Shown here: piece after piece, positions 22,098 to 36,145 of the stretch
How positions within the stretch are numbered: position 1 is the stretch's first letter
How the letters are laid out: the number at the start of each line of letters is the position of its first letter
DNA from: Chamaecrista fasciculata
Lineage: Eukaryota > Streptophyta > Magnoliopsida > Fabales > Fabaceae
Reading direction: 5' to 3'
Assembly (NCBI GenBank): GCA_003254925.1
Contig: QANZ01010589.1
Span: 457,137-521,136 of the forward strand
Length of the DNA stretch: 64,000 nucleotides
The notes under the pieces: model-generated
Databases searched by the model: none
What the model saw: the letters and a program-made list of their open reading frames with translations, nothing else
Told to the model about the DNA's origin: nothing
Position numbers and translations under genes: made by a program

Positions 22098-24375
22098 CTA
22101 ATCAAGTTGCATTTTCTTGATCTTCTTTATCAAGGCCTTGTCAAAGTCACTACTTGATAGTGAGAGAACCTGGTTTAGCAGCAATCTCACCCTGGACTCT
22201 TTCATACGAGCGTATCTCGGTTTAATCCTCTCTCGTAAACTGTACCCGAAAAACTGAGGGAATTTAACCAGCTCTGATTTGGGGTAATCCATGGTCAGAA
22301 AGAACTCCCACTTTGGAGTCAAATTATCTGCCAAGCTGAAAGTATATAAGGCTCCATATCTTGAAATCATGGTCCCAACTTCCTCTAATGTGTATCCCCT
22401 CGCCAAGAAAAACTCTGTTACTGGCTTTAGATTGGCATCAATGCTAAGACCAAAATTCTGTGGACATCGAAATAGAAGAATGCCAACATCCACTCCCAAA
22501 GAACGGAAGTAATTAGCTGTGGGTCGAAGCTTGTCCTCTACGCTGTAACTAATGATGCTGGGGAAGCGTGTTAAAATCTTACCTATGCTCTCCTCTGACA
22601 GCCCTATTTCATAGAGAAAATCTATGCTTGCCTTCACCTTTTGCCTGCTGTAAGTTAGAAGAGCAGGGAATCGGTATATCACCTTTGCCCATTGCTGTTT
22701 GTCCACACCCAGAGTTTCTAAGAACTTCATTGTGGGTTTAAGATTTTCTGAGAGACTGATTCCACATAATTGAGGCCTTTTTTTGAGGATGATGGGGATG
22801 TCTTCTTTTGGCACTCCCAGTTGTAGAAGAAACTCAACCACTGGCTTGATTTTCCCTTCCAAGCTATAATAGGCAAAGGATGGAAATCTCCGAGTGATGC
22901 TCTTGATCTGCTCAATTTCCATCCCAAGCTCCAAGAGATAGACAATATGAGGGCGAAGCTTGCCGGCTGGGTCTGTCTCACTCACTCGAGACATGGCTTT
23001 CATCTTCTTAGACTCCATCAACGGACTAGGGACAGATAGAGGCACTGGAACCTTTTCCATGTCAGGAGGGTTTGGATAGTTTTCCACCACATCTACCAAA
23101 ATGTTTCCATGTTCTTCAAAAAGGGATTCAAGATAAGGAATTAGAGCATCCCTAATCTCAAGAGTTGTAAGTTCTCTTCCTGTTCACGTCAAGCAGACTC
23201 TGGTTAGCAGGACTCAATGGAGATAGGAATATGAAAGAGCAATATTCTGTTGCAATCGAACCTACTAGATACCGAGATTTATGTTTTGAATGTAGCCTTG
23301 AGACAAGGTGATCAATGAAATCATCTGACTTGTTGATGGTTCTTGCAGCAACTGCATTGCTCAAACCTTGTTTCTTCAGAAACAAGGTTAACACAGCCTT
23401 TGCTTCTTCCTTTTCAGCTGCTAGCAGGGTTGGAGGCATCAACTTCGAGTCTAATGACCCATCTATGCCAGAGATTAATTGAAGTGAATGGACTATGCTT
23501 AATAGATTAACAATGAACCTCATCAATGTTATGTCAGCATATAGATGATTGCTTACCATGTTTAGCCTGGCAAAAGAAAAGCTTCGCAGGATGATGAAGT
23601 TGAGTCCTGATGTGAATTAACAAAAATAATAAAGTAATGTTGCCGAAATAATGGAAAAATAATAAAACGTGGAAGCAAAAGGAGAGTCAGTGCATCTTCT
23701 TTAAAATTGGCAATGATTCCACACGGAAAAATAATGAATTAAGAATATTTGCCTTCACTTAGGTGTCATGGGCTTATATTAATATGTGCCGTTTTGGTGA
23801 ACGGCTGAGTAACAGTTTGATGTATAATCTGGCCAGCCCCCTAACTGTCAATCACTAAGACCACACATTACATTATAGGACATGTTAACAGGCATCACTG
23901 TACTTATCACTTTCAGCAACCTGTTAAGTGTTAACCAACATAAGCATTAACCATCTCTGAATGTGCACAAAATGAACCAGGCGTCACCAAGTGATGGTCC
24001 ATCACAAACTTTGACCTATCCCATAACTGTATTATTTAATTTTCTCTTCATAGTTATTCAGATCCTTTAAAAAACATTGCATTTCAGTAATTGGGGTTTT
24101 ACAAATGGTGTAGCAGCTTAAACAAATCAGGATAGGGGTATGAATGCGCATTTACTCATTTAGAGTCCTGAACTAACCAATTGAAGCTGAATCTTAGAAA
24201 TACAAAGTCCGTACATGAATGAAGAAAGTAGAGATAGATAGATCAGACTTGAAAGGAGGAAGGTTGCAAATGTAAAGAAGAGAAAGATGACAGACCTGGT
24301 GGTGGTAGACAGTACCGACCAGGAGGAAGATGAAGAGGAATGATGAGCGAGGTGGTTTAGACGGAGAATCTGCAT
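22098..24375 (-). CDS. MTERF5: mTERF family organellar factor, MTERF5-like
   Basis: Four exons on the minus strand: 24296-24375, 23557-23606, 23262-23462 and 22098-23179. All sites are GT/AG and the phases close, giving 470 residues. The first two exons encode a Ser-, Arg- and His-rich presequence (MQILRLNHLAHHSSSSSSWS) suited to chloroplast or mitochondrial import. The body (about residues 150-440) is a series of mTERF repeats of about 35 residues, each with the L-P/G pattern (for example LKPTMKFLETLGVDKQQWAK and ILTRFPSIISYSVEDKLRP). These fold as helical pairs that bind nucleic acid. The segment KSRYLVGRELTTLEIRD and the repeat order resemble Arabidopsis MTERF5/MDA1, a plastid transcription factor, as I recall it. 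Confidence 0.9.
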
Positions 24376-25758
24376 GCTTGATGATTTGTTGCAGAGACTG
24401 AGTCTCAAGAAATATCAAAGAGGGAAGAGCAAATCTCCTTTTTGGGAGGATGAGATAAGGCCAGGGGTTAAAGGCCTCCTGTTAGAAAATATTAAACAAC
24501 CAATCAAACTCTGACATGCGGCTATTGGGCCAACCCTTACAATTTATATTAATTAATGATTAATGATGCTAACCGCCATAACTAGACATAAATTCATTAA
24601 TTTGATGTGCTAATTTTGTAATATTAGAATATTAATTATATTTATATTTAAATTTCAACTTTACTTTTGTGGAGTATCCAATTAATCATAATAATGACGT
24701 ACTTAATAACTTTTTAAGTCAACAAAATCTTTTTTTATATCGTTGAATAAATTTTTATCATCCTTAAATAATGTACAATAAAATTTCAAATATGAAACTG
24801 TTTACTGCATGCTGATATAGTTACTGTCATTTTATTTTTCTTAAATTTACAATATTAACTGACTTAATAATGAATTGATGAAAATGTATTATACGATATC
24901 GTATTAGATTATTGGCCAAAAAAAAAAGATATCATATTAGATTTATTTTACGTAGATAAACAAAATATGTGCAGAAGTATTTAAACAAATTTCTCATAAT
25001 CTTGTATTTAATGAGTATACTATATGGCCTAAATATATTTTTCTTAACGGCAGATAGCTTCTGCCTGGCGTATTGGAGCGTGCATATCAAATGTTGATGA
25101 TGTAAATTCCATTTTTCTATTGGTAGGTGCATGGTGAAAAACTGGATATAGATCAGCTTCAGCAGGACCCCAGTAAGAACATGATGATGATCTCGTAGCT
25201 GTCCCATAATGTTAGAAAGGGACATCATCTCATTCTCATTGGTTGATTGTCCAATAATATCCTATACAAAAGAATTTGTCCAACTTTAAGTGTAGAACCT
25301 TTAAAAATGTGTTGATGCAGAATTAGCAGTTATACATAAAGTACATAAACAACTTATAGCCTGGGTGGATCAATCAATGTAGAGCTTGCCTTGACTGTGA
25401 CTCACTCTGTTTGCATAACAAGGGTTTTGGGTACTATATTCTTTAACTAAAGTCTAAACAACTCCAGTTACATTACCAGAGCTCTCTATCCAATCCACGT
25501 GTAACTTCCCTATTATGGTCCAAGAGAAACTAAAAGGCAAATACAGTAACATGTGTAACTAATCACTCCTTTGATGATCTGGCCAAAAAAAAAAAAATCA
25601 CTCCTCTGATGTTACAAAATGGCTTCTCAAACAAAAAAGATCACCTGAAAACCTCGACCTAGTAAATAGGAACCCCATCTTTTCATTTTGGTGCACGCTG
25701 CACAGCAGTTCAATACTTGGGAACAAAAGAGTCATCAGCACAGGGATAGAAGCAACTC
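24376..25758. other. Intergenic DNA between the MTERF and glycosyltransferase genes
   Basis: AT-rich. It should contain the MTERF promoter (its 5' end faces right) and the 3'UTR of the next gene. No further gene seen. Confidence 0.5.
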
Positions 25759-28700
25759 TCATATATCTACAGACGATGCTGTTGAATTTGAGAGGTCTGT
25801 TGCTTCCTTCTCCAACTGGTTATTCAGAACTTCTACAATATCATTTGGTGGACATTTGTGTTCAGGGTTCTCTGCAGATGTTTGGCAGAAGCATTCCGGC
25901 CAAGAATTTGTATAGAAAGACTCTGGTGAAACACGCTTGTGGGGTTCGCCAAAGTTAGTTTTAAGCATGACTCTCCTTACTGCTTCCTCAAAACCTGATG
26001 TCTTCCCTGCCTCCCTATCTATGAAGATTGGAGCAAGAGCTTTTCTATCAGGTCTTATTGTGGTTCGGAAGCCATAGTAAAGGCGATGTCCAAGGAGGTT
26101 GTTTGCAAAGTTGCTTGGACCATCGTATGTTGGCATGAAAATGTCAGAAAGAAGACAGACCATGTAATCCACTGCAGAACCAGCCAACCCCCTAGTGTTC
26201 TCAGCAAGCTCATCAGAGGGTTCCACGGAACTATGATTCTCAAGTCGTGGGAACAAACTTCGGAATGGCTTCATAAATCGATCCCCACCAAACAGTTCAC
26301 CAGCTGCCAGATAAATCCTGGTAGAGTTGTCAAAACCCAAAGCACGCAAGATCAGACCAACCTGCAATGAGAGACACATTGATGCAAACTACAATTAATA
26401 ACATAATCTTCAAGCTGGTAAGGTGCAATCCCCAGCCAGAAAGTATTTACAGATTAAACTCCTCTTCCTACACCATGAAATACAAGTCAAAGGAAAATAC
26501 GAAGCAAAAATACTTTTTTACCTCCTCAGGAGTTAATGGGCATTTCCCAATGGCTCTTCTTACACTGTAGACAAGTTCTTTAGGTGCAAAATTTTCTTCT
26601 CGGTACTTTTTCAAAATCTTTTGCTCCTCTGGTGTAAATATATCAAAGCATCTACAAATGATATTGATATCCAACATGAATAAATTAGAAAAAGAAGCAT
26701 TCCCATTATGGAAAATTAATTCATTTATCTACTAATTAAATTACATTCTATTCTTGGATTAGTAGAAAGCATAAAGCTGAAAAGAAAATTTCAAACAAAA
26801 ATTCAACATCAAAATGTTCCTTTCACTTTTCACATATCTAAGAATTCCATGAACATGTCCAGCAAATGATTGCCAAAAGAATACCCAACTTCATGATCAA
26901 ATCCAGGCACTTCATCAATTGTAGCTAACTTTTTAAATCCCCAACTGATTAGGATGCACATCTCATTTCACCACTTCTTACCCAAAAATTACCAACCGCT
27001 AAACCTGTCCAACAACCCCTTCATCTCCTCCTTGCAAAGGAAGCCCCTTAAAAGACAAAATCAATTTAAAAGCACACCATCCTCCATTAATCAATTAGTA
27101 CAGATTTTAAAATAGGAACTAGGAGTCAACATAGATGCATGGATAAATGGGTAACTCACATAGGAAAAATCTAATGACAAGTTTCACCTACATTGATTTC
27201 TGACAGAACTCACATACATATCACACATGCTTTAAATTCAACGGAAATAAATACCAGTATCTAATGTGAATTAACAAAACTCCAGGTTACTTACCAGTAT
27301 CTAATCTCTACTCTCCATCAACATGAATACACACATGCAAAAACATTTATCCACTGTAAAAAAAAGCAACCAGATTACTTACCCAGCAAATGCCAACATA
27401 TCCATTTCAAACCGAAGATGTATGGACATGAAACGGCCTTGTGCCCGTAGCTTATCAATTATTGATTGACTAAGTTTCATAATATGTGGCTTGAATCTTA
27501 AAGCGTGATAGTTAACTCTACATCTCAATCGTTGGTACTCAGGATTGTCGATTTCTTCAGCTAGGCGATGTGAAAAGGGAGTAAGATAGATGGCACCATG
27601 TTCTTTCATCTTCTTCAGAGCAGTAGTTGTATACCAACTGATAGGAGCATCTCTAGGGGGCCGAAGCTGCATCAAAATAGTATTTGAAAGTGTTATCCAG
27701 GAAACTGATATAATTTCGTCAACTGATCGATAACTAGATCTTCGTATTCTACCTGAAATGCCTTGATTTTCTTTTTCTTTCCACTTTTGTGAATTTCTGG
27801 AATCGTTTCAACAATCCTAATATCAAACCTCAGCGTCTTGATGAAGTGCTCGACGTCATAGATACCATGGAAACCACTGTATTCAATAAGCAAATCATTA
27901 CTATGTTAAGTCTGCATAACTTAGAGTGGTATATCAAAATCAACTTCTGGTTCAATTAAAAATTACAAACTTATTACAAAAACTATTGTTGGATTAATGG
28001 TTTTTATCATAAAGAAAATCCTTATAGAATTTTATACTAATCCAAAATTGCTTTATGGATCATCAATTATTCTAAAAACTAATTATATAGTATATTACTA
28101 TTTGAGTGAAAACACATAGATATCAAAATTTTATAAATGACGTCGAAGACCAATATAGTATTAATTTCTAAGCCATCTGTTGTATCATTAAAATCACATT
28201 GACATCTCAAACCATGGTGAACAAGGTTTAATAAATGCTTGAACTAGATATTTATACCTAAATCACTTGTGTTTAAGGAGATATAAGATTGTCAGAATGC
28301 CAATTTGAGAGGAATCAAACTTAAGAAACCTTCTGATTCATGAACTGCCTGGAAAAGTGAAAGATCATGATAGCTGGGCCCAGACTATAGGCTTTAATGG
28401 TCTAAAAGACTAAAACAATCTTAGCAGTACGATATACGTGCACACCCAAACATTGCTTCTTCTTCCCCACAAAGAAGAGTCTAAATCCAGAGTTGATGAT
28501 GCAGCTCAAGGATCATTAAGAATTGAAATATTATTATAGTCACCTGTCATCATGCCAATAGGAGTTTGTATCCAACTCAGGTAGCACTAATGTGGCATTC
28601 ATGATTCGGGCAGCAAGAACAGCATTGGAGATCTAGAGCATTGAAATACGAAGTATTAATACATACAGATTACAGAATCCCACCACAGATCTCCCATCCT

Positions 28701-30208
28701 AATAATAGCACTAGATTCTAGCTTCAAAGGCAGATATAACAATAAGTATTTATAATACTTTTCTTCCCACATAAATAATTAGTGATAAGGAGCAATAATT
28801 TTTTCTGCTTCACTAAATCTATTAAGTAAATGAATAAAATAGAATCAAACACTTGCAGACTTAAAAAGCTAATGCAGTTTTATAGGGTGAGGAAAATGTT
28901 ACAAACCGCACTCCGTTGCTGATTTAGCCCGCCATTACATCGAACACGCAAATAGCCATTGCTCTCGGTAGGAGGAGCTGCCAGAAATAATGTCAACATG
29001 GATACAACATCGGCAAGTTCTGTAACTTTTCATTCAAACGTAATTCATCAAAAGACCACAGTAAAAGAAAAGACAAATACGGGGCCAATGAGAACGTGGG
29101 GATGATGAAGGTCGCCAACCACCAGAATCAGCATTGCTCCAAAGTTCTTCTAAACGGATCTGTTCAAGCACAAAAGAAAATGAACAAACAAGCCCTGAAT
29201 TCATGGAATGAGCATTATAAAAAAAGCGAAGTAAAAATGTCAGTTCTTTTTTCTTGCTTCAGCGTATAATCTTATAAGATAATGGTGTGAGGTGGTCATT
29301 CAAACCAGAGTTTCGGATCAACAATATATTTATTTACAGCTGTGTACTCAGTTGTAGGTTTAAACCAACAATCTTCTGGAACATTGATATTACAAATTTT
29401 ACCTCAGCATTATGATCCACAGAATTTTCAAAATCTTAATCCTGTATAGATTTGTCAAGGTTATAATTTTCAATGATACAGTAAATCAGAAACAGAAAAT
29501 TAGAGTAGTTTACTGAAAGAACTATAGTAAAGTTAACATAACATGTCTTTGTTACTCATAAGATAAGACATGAATATATATTCAGTATAAAATAAGTAAA
29601 CAATCATAAGATAAAGTATCATGATTTTGTAAGTAGTTTTTTAGAGACGTGTTATAAGCAGATACATTGAGTTTATCTAGTTCTCCGGCAATTCTATCAG
29701 ATTCTTAGTCAGAGACGATTGACCTACAAGTTTGATGATCCCATGCTGCAAAGCATTGTTGGTATTGGGCATAAGGTAGTTTTTGAAATGGGTATCCAAT
29801 CATTTGAAACAACCAGCTCCGGTTCCAGTTCTATTAAACGATTTCTCCTCAATCTACCATCCTTTTGAATGATTAATTCTAAGCAATATCCCTGTTCACT
29901 AATAGAGGCGTCATAACTCCTTTGTGATAGTACTTAGTAGCACGCTTTGCTTTGGAAGTCCTCAACGTCAAACTCCATAGGTTGAAAAATATCTCCTATT
30001 TAATTCAGAAGATGTAAACAGTAAAGCTTCTTACAGTCTCCCCACATAGTAAAATTGCACACAGCCATATATCCAAAGTACTTCGCCTAGGCGGAAACTT
30101 AAAGTATCCATTTTTCTAACCCAAGATCCAAAATGTAAGATTACTGAAAACTGTTTTATGTCTGACAATGTTTTTTCCTTTTCCTTTTTCATTTGGGTAA
30201 TCGATTGT

Positions 30209-30243
<35 letters not shown>

Positions 30244-30511
30244 GGAGTGAAAGTCTCGACTAACCTCGGAGCGATAGTTGGATTGGCCCCTTGTAGTGCT
30301 TGTTGAGGAAACCAAGAAGGAGATTGTGCAGATCAAAACTAGCAGAACAGCAACTGATAGTTTCACAATCATCCCCTTCAATCCTCCTCCAGCTGCTTGC
30401 CTCACATGTTGCCTTGGAAATCCAGCTCTGCAAAGAATAACAAAACAAGAAAGCTTAAGAAACAGCAAGCCGTTAAAAGATAAACAATCGAATGGAGCCA
30501 CACCTTCTCAT
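25759..30511 (-). CDS. O-fucosyltransferase-family (GT106) glycosyltransferase
   Basis: Nine coding exons: 30504-30511, 30265-30427, 29081-29159, 28907-28977, 28544-28632, 27753-27876, 27383-27666, 26522-26651 and 25759-26361. Phases close and give 516 residues. The first coding exon has only 8 nt (ATGAGAAG). Exon 2 carries one membrane anchor (VKLSVAVLLVLICTISFLV, about residues 22-40), so this is a type II Golgi protein. Family hallmarks: YLRVRCNGGLNQQRSAI, LPELDTNSYWHDDSGF, MSIHLRFEMDMLAF and GKCPLTPEEVGLILRALGF. Plant members are annotated as O-fucosyltransferases, and some are pectin RG-I rhamnosyltransferases; which activity applies here is unknown. An intron holds a TA microsatellite (about 30211-30240). 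Confidence 0.92.
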
Positions 30512-31166
30512 AGTTAAAATTGAGAAGCGTAGTTTGGATAATCAACTCCCTTGTTCAAGTAAACACCAGCAGCTGCTTCAAAAATGAAGGAAAAAGCAAG
30601 AAGTAGGTAAGAAAGCATAAGGTTAAAAGTGAATCAGAAAGGGGAAGAGAGGCACCATCACCATGGGCAGCAGCAGTTGGTATTGAAAGATAGAGAGAGA
30701 AAGGGTGATGCAGATCGCAAACAAGAAGGAGACTCTGTTAATCAGATTCAGATTCTGTTGTAAAACTGTTCCATGGCTCACCCCGGAATATTGTTACTAG
30801 GACGCTTATGATAAAATAAAATATTCATATAAACTTCATCGCTAATTAATATTTCATATTTTTCTATAATTATTTAATCATAATTTCTTTTATTCTATTT
30901 ATTCTTTAATTAAATATATCAAAAAAAATTTGATATTCACAAAATTCTTAAGATGCGTTATTTATTTATTGAAAAATTATATAACAAGAATATAAATAGT
31001 TGTATATAATTTTATTTTAAAATTCTTTTATAGACCCAAAACTCAAATTTCTGAGTCCGCCTTGGACAGTGACTTTATTATCAGTCTAAGTCTATCCTTC
31101 CTTTGATGAACTTGGTCCTCTTCTCTTGTTTTGCCATCATCAATCAGTATTGAGTGTATGTAAGCC
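30512..31166. promoter_or_regulatory. Shared upstream region of two divergent genes
   Basis: About 655 bp separates the start codons of the minus-strand glycosyltransferase and the plus-strand kinase-like gene, so both promoters lie here. The 5'UTR of the glycosyltransferase probably reaches about 30760. Confidence 0.45.
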
Positions 31167-34100
31167 ATGCTTTGTGCAAGTGCAACAACCCCTGATTCTC
31201 TCTCTCTCCTCTACTCCCTTCACAAAACCCTTCCTCCTCCCTTCAGATTCAGAACCTCCTCCACCATCAACGCCATTCCCAAGACTCGGCTTTGTAATTG
31301 TAAAGCATCCCTCATCACCAACTCTGACTCCTTCCAAGTTGGACGACTCCTTGGCACCTATGGCTTCATCAACATCACCAGGTTTCATATCCTTTCTCCT
31401 TCCCTTCCATTTTCCGCTTAATTGCTAATGCATCTTCTTCTTCTCCATTTCCTGTTAAGGCTTTTCATGAATTTGTAATTTGATTGGTTGCCAAATTTAG
31501 CCAATTAACGTCTAAATCTCAGATTACTTATCCCTTATTTGCTTCTTTAAATTTTAATTTCTCATTAACTATGTGTTACACACCTATAATAATTTGACGG
31601 TGAAGCTTACTTCGTATCTTATTTTCATTTGCTCAGCTATTCAGCCTTCCCCTCTGGTGCAGTTACTGAATTTTCACCTGGAGATTTGGGAGGACTGAGA
31701 ATTCAGGATGTCGGAGAAGGCAGCGTAAAGATTAAGTACATGCCATTGGTCTCAATTTTAGTGATTTTAAGCAATCTGGGCTACAAATAACAAAGTAAAA
31801 AGGTGTTCTTCTGATTACTGATAATACTCATGGCAGCTCTATTGCAGGCTTTATGAAGGGAGAGTTTCTGAGGGTCCACTCCGTGGAACTTCAGTTGTTT
31901 TTAAGGTTGTATAATGATTGTTTTCCATTGCTTTCCAAATTAAATTTTTGCATTAAATGTTGTATTGAGCGTAGAAACTCTAAAAAATCAAGGTTTATCC
32001 TGGACAACGAGCTGCTGGAGTCGAGGCTGACATGATGGCTGCAAATGAGTTGAATGCCCACTCTTTTCTTCAAGTAATGTGAAAGGATATCCACATCAAT
32101 CTCTGCATTATTTAACAGTTTCATGTTATAGGCTTATTTATGTTTTTATCTTTCTATTTTATCTGAAAGATATTTTAATCTTTCTCATTTGCTTTTTTCC
32201 TTTCAGAGCAGTTCAAAAGGAATCAGTCAGCATCTTTTGATACTTGTAGGTGGATTTGAAACAAAAACTGGGGAGCAGGTCTGTCATGTAAAATTAAACT
32301 AATTTCTTTCAATTTAAATATCTTGGCCCTACTATTGTTACTTATATTTAAGAGATCTATTTGGCCTAGTGGCTTGCTTTTCGCAATGATGGGAAATATA
32401 GTGCAGCAGACTATGCAAAATTTGCAAGTGAAAAGGTGTCAAGAGACCGGTCTTTAGGAGAACTGTCTTCTTGGAATCGCTTTGAACAGGAGCAAACTCT
32501 GAAAAGAAGGAAATATTTTATTATAAAGCTGCTTCAGGGTGCAATGAGAGGTCTAGCTTACATGCATGACCATGACAGGTTGCACCAGAGTCTAGGACCA
32601 TCATCCGTGGTTCTCAAGTATGCAATCAGTGAGCAATTAATTCGATTCAAGACCTTCCATTTATTACATTTTTCTCCTTCACCACTGTTATTCTGTTAAC
32701 GTGTTTGTGATATGATGGCAGCACAATTTCTGAAAGAGAGGCTCGTTATTTGATTCCAAGACTCAGGGATCTAGCATTTTCTGTTGATATAAGGTAAGCT
32801 AATGGTTTGCCAAGCCCTTTTGTTACTGTAATTAACCCATTATCTACATATTTGATTCAATTTCATTTTTAATTCAGAAAATTCATTTTTCCCTTAACCA
32901 AATCAAATACGACAAAAATGTGGCCAGTGCCCTTATGAAAGTGATAAATTATTGATTATATTTTTTTTGAACATTTTCCAATAGAAGTATTTAAAGAAAA
33001 AATAAAAAGCATACTGAACTTTTATTTTATGTGATTTCATTCTTTGGGAAGAATAAATAGTATATCAAAGTCTTCATCTGTCACCTCATATCGTAGTTAC
33101 TCCTCATTCTCAGCACTCTTCATGATCACTCTTTGACTAAGCAGCCAGGTTTATAGCAATTAACATAAATGGCGTTATGTTTCAATCAGGTATTCAGAGC
33201 TAGAAGAGGATCCTGGATCACTAGCAGACGGGCTCTGGAGACGAGCATCAGCTGCTGGTGCCTCCACACGTTTGGAGAAAAGAGCTTTTGGAATCGCTGA
33301 TGATATGTAAGTTATCTTACATGGCGAGAGGTAAAACTTTATTTAAGCATATTTTTCTGTTGCCAATTTAATAAATTTGATGCAGATATGAAGCAGGTCT
33401 TCTTTTTGCATACTTGGCTTTTGTTCCATTTTGTGAAGCTGGCGTAATGGATAGTATTTCCTTGCAAGTAAGCTGTTGTGCAAATATGAATATTCTTTCT
33501 TCAGATGATAAGCAGAGAAAATCTTCTCTGACCAGATAATATGCATAGTACACTAAAACTTTTCTTGGCTATGAAATTCAGAGGCTTCTGGAGAACACTT
33601 TTCAGCTTGATGTTGGAGCAGCACGAGAGTAAGATACCTTTAAGTTCTTGTATAAATGACATAGTCACATCGATAGTAGATGTGCAGTGTTTTATAATCT
33701 AATTATGCTGTTGATTGAGGCATCTTAACATATATATGCTTTTGGAGGTTTTTCGTCTATATTGTGTCCTCATTTGCCTTTCTTAATAATGATAATAAAT
33801 GGAATAAGTGAAGTTAATTATAGGTAGTTCTTTTATGTTTTCAAACAAGCTTGTATTTATTCTAAAAGATGGAGGTATTTAAATATTAAAATTAGTTAAT
33901 GCTTTTTTATTACTAAAAGAAATAACAAAGCTAATCAGAACTAATATTTCATGTGAAAAACAAAATAAAAATTTGTACTTCATAGACAATTTTTTAGACT
34001 TTTTAAACTACATAACTATTCCAGTTATAAAATTTAAAAAAAAAATGAAAAAGAAGTAAGCTGGCTTACAGGTTAGTGCTAATCAATCCTGTAGCACAAA

Positions 34101-35202
34101 CTTGGGGGTGGACATTCCCTATCTGTTGGAACCAGAATCTAAACCAGATACCAAGGCTAGCTTTCTTTATATGGCTACTGTCTCATGAACTGCTAGATTG
34201 GGAATCTTAAGTGATCTGGTGCATGTATATTTGTGTGATACACCAATCAAGAGAAGGAATACAATTTCTTTTTTCTGGCATTGTTTTGAGAAGAATGTCC
34301 CACTACATTGTTTTCTTTTTAAACTGCATAATAATCTGCTGACATTGACAAGGCAAGGACGATGCTATCCAGGAGAGGTTGGATACAATTTTACTTAAGT
34401 TGGTCTCTTTAGAGATTGATCTGTAAGTCAAGGACCAACAATTTAATTACTACTAAAAACTAGAAGAGTAACTGCTATATAGCTTCTCTTACTTTCTCTC
34501 GGTTTCTGAGCTTGCAACTGAGTAGAAGCTGAAAATGTGAGGAATGAACTTACAAGTTGTTTTACCTTGTTACTGCTTCCTTTGGTAGGTACTGCTTAGC
34601 AGATAACCGATTAGCAACTGCTGTTGAGTTCCTGGATCTGAGTAATGGTGCCGGTTGGGAGTTACTTCAGGTATATATTATAAAACGATTGTTTACTGCA
34701 TCCTTTGGCAGGCTTTGTTGGCAATGATTTAGCATGATAACATTTCATGCGTGCAAATAGGTAACTAAAATAGGAGCTAGGAGCATTGTTCATTAAAAGG
34801 CTCACCCTGTTGTTTCTGTTAGAATATGCCGTAGATACTGTTATGTTATTGTGTAATTTCTGTTTTATTATTTTGTATTTAGTGGGTTTCTAAATTTCTG
34901 CAGTAGGTAGATACCAAAACAGTTTTATGGGGTAATTTTTTTATTTGTTCAGTTATCATTATTTTAGGGACTTGATTTATGTACTTAAGTTTGTATTCTG
35001 ACAGTTTTTGGTAGTGAAGTTATTCAGCCCTCAAACACCTACGATTTCCCTTGTTTTCCCTCTTGTTTTCTACTGCTCTTTCACACATAAAAGACTGACA
35101 GTTTCTCACTGTTTCCAGGCAATGCTTAATCCTGACTTCCGGAAACGACCAATTGCAGAAGCCGTTCTCAATCATCCATTTATGACTGGTGCAGTTCTGT
35201 GA
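31167..35202 (+). CDS. Plastid-type protein kinase-like protein (likely pseudokinase)
   Basis: Twelve exons: 31167-31381, 31637-31735, 31848-31905, 31993-32073, 32207-32278, 32370-32617, 32722-32793, 33190-33306, 33386-33467, 33582-33628, 34589-34670 and 35119-35202. Phases close and give 418 residues. The N-terminus (about 1-60) is rich in Ser/Thr/Arg and poor in acid, like a chloroplast transit peptide. A kinase-like fold follows: a loop region LYEGRVSEGPLRGTSVVFKV with a possible ATP-binding Lys; LAYMHDHDRLHQSLGPSSVVL where the catalytic loop should be; and C-lobe DFRKRPIAEAVLNHPFM. The HRD Asp is replaced (HQS) and DFG is absent (RDLAF), so catalysis is doubtful. I do not recall a characterised function. 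AATAAA at 35305 may be its polyadenylation signal. Confidence 0.85.
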
Positions 35203-36140
35203 TCTTCAATATCAAAGCAAAGAATGTGTTTGGCTATATGAACGATCTAGCGGATGGCTTTGCATTTATGTTTCTCTGTAAATATTACATTCTCCTTTGG
35301 AGGAAATAAAATACTTGGATATGCAATGCATCCTCACTAGTAACTATGCTTCAGTAATAATCGTACTATCGTATGTCTAGGACTTAGAATTAGTATCCAA
35401 TTACATTCTCCCTCTTGCATGCTTGTTTCTTGATGCAGTGTATTCTGTCTCTAAATTAGTAATTAGGATTTAAGGGAGACCAAATGAGTGTCAGAACCAA
35501 TTCCTGGTGAAGCAAACTGACAGTATTTTGGACATCTAGAGAAGGAAAGTCCAGAGGACTGGCAATATCTGTATGAGTCTGAAAACTAGTTCCCTTCTTC
35601 TCTTCCTCTCTTCATCTCCTAGTGGTGTTTTAATTTCACCCAATAAAGGATCTTGGTAAGAAGCCTAGTTTTAAACACCAATTAATTCAATAGACTATCA
35701 ACAGTTGAACACGGTAAGGCAAGCGAGCTGCTAGTCCAAGGAACAAAAAAGTACAATTTCTAAAATGCACATTTTTTATTTTCAATAATTACTAATTAGT
35801 CTCAAAAGTCAAAACAATACCAGACCGACAATAATTAAGGGTAGCAATATAAAATCAATTTAAATGAGTCAAATATTAATGTGTAACTTTGATTCTTGAA
35901 TTTTGGCAACAAAAATAACTTTAACTCTGGAATAAATCATTCTACTATTCTAGTTTTTGAGATGACTAATAATAAAATAAATTTTAAAAATGGCTATCTA
36001 ATTTTTTTTTGGGTGTTTTTTCTTGGCCTGATTGGGTGTTGAATTGTGATAATCTATTTGGTCTGAGTTTTTTTTAGAAAAAAAAAAAAAGAAAAAACAC
36101 TTGGGAGAGACTGAAATGAAGCTGAAGAGAAGAACAATAG
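35203..36140. other. 3' flank and intergenic DNA
   Basis: The kinase-like gene 3'UTR (AATAAA at 35305-35310) and then AT-rich DNA. No gene seen. Confidence 0.45.
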
Positions 36141-36145
36141 TAGCC

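Noticed and set aside
30211..30240. TA dinucleotide run
   Set aside because: Ordinary intronic microsatellite; similar runs at 13673, 13841 and 42068.
30031..30501. 156-codon frame at the 5' end of the glycosyltransferase
   Set aside because: It reads through two introns; the phase-correct exons give a canonical family protein instead.
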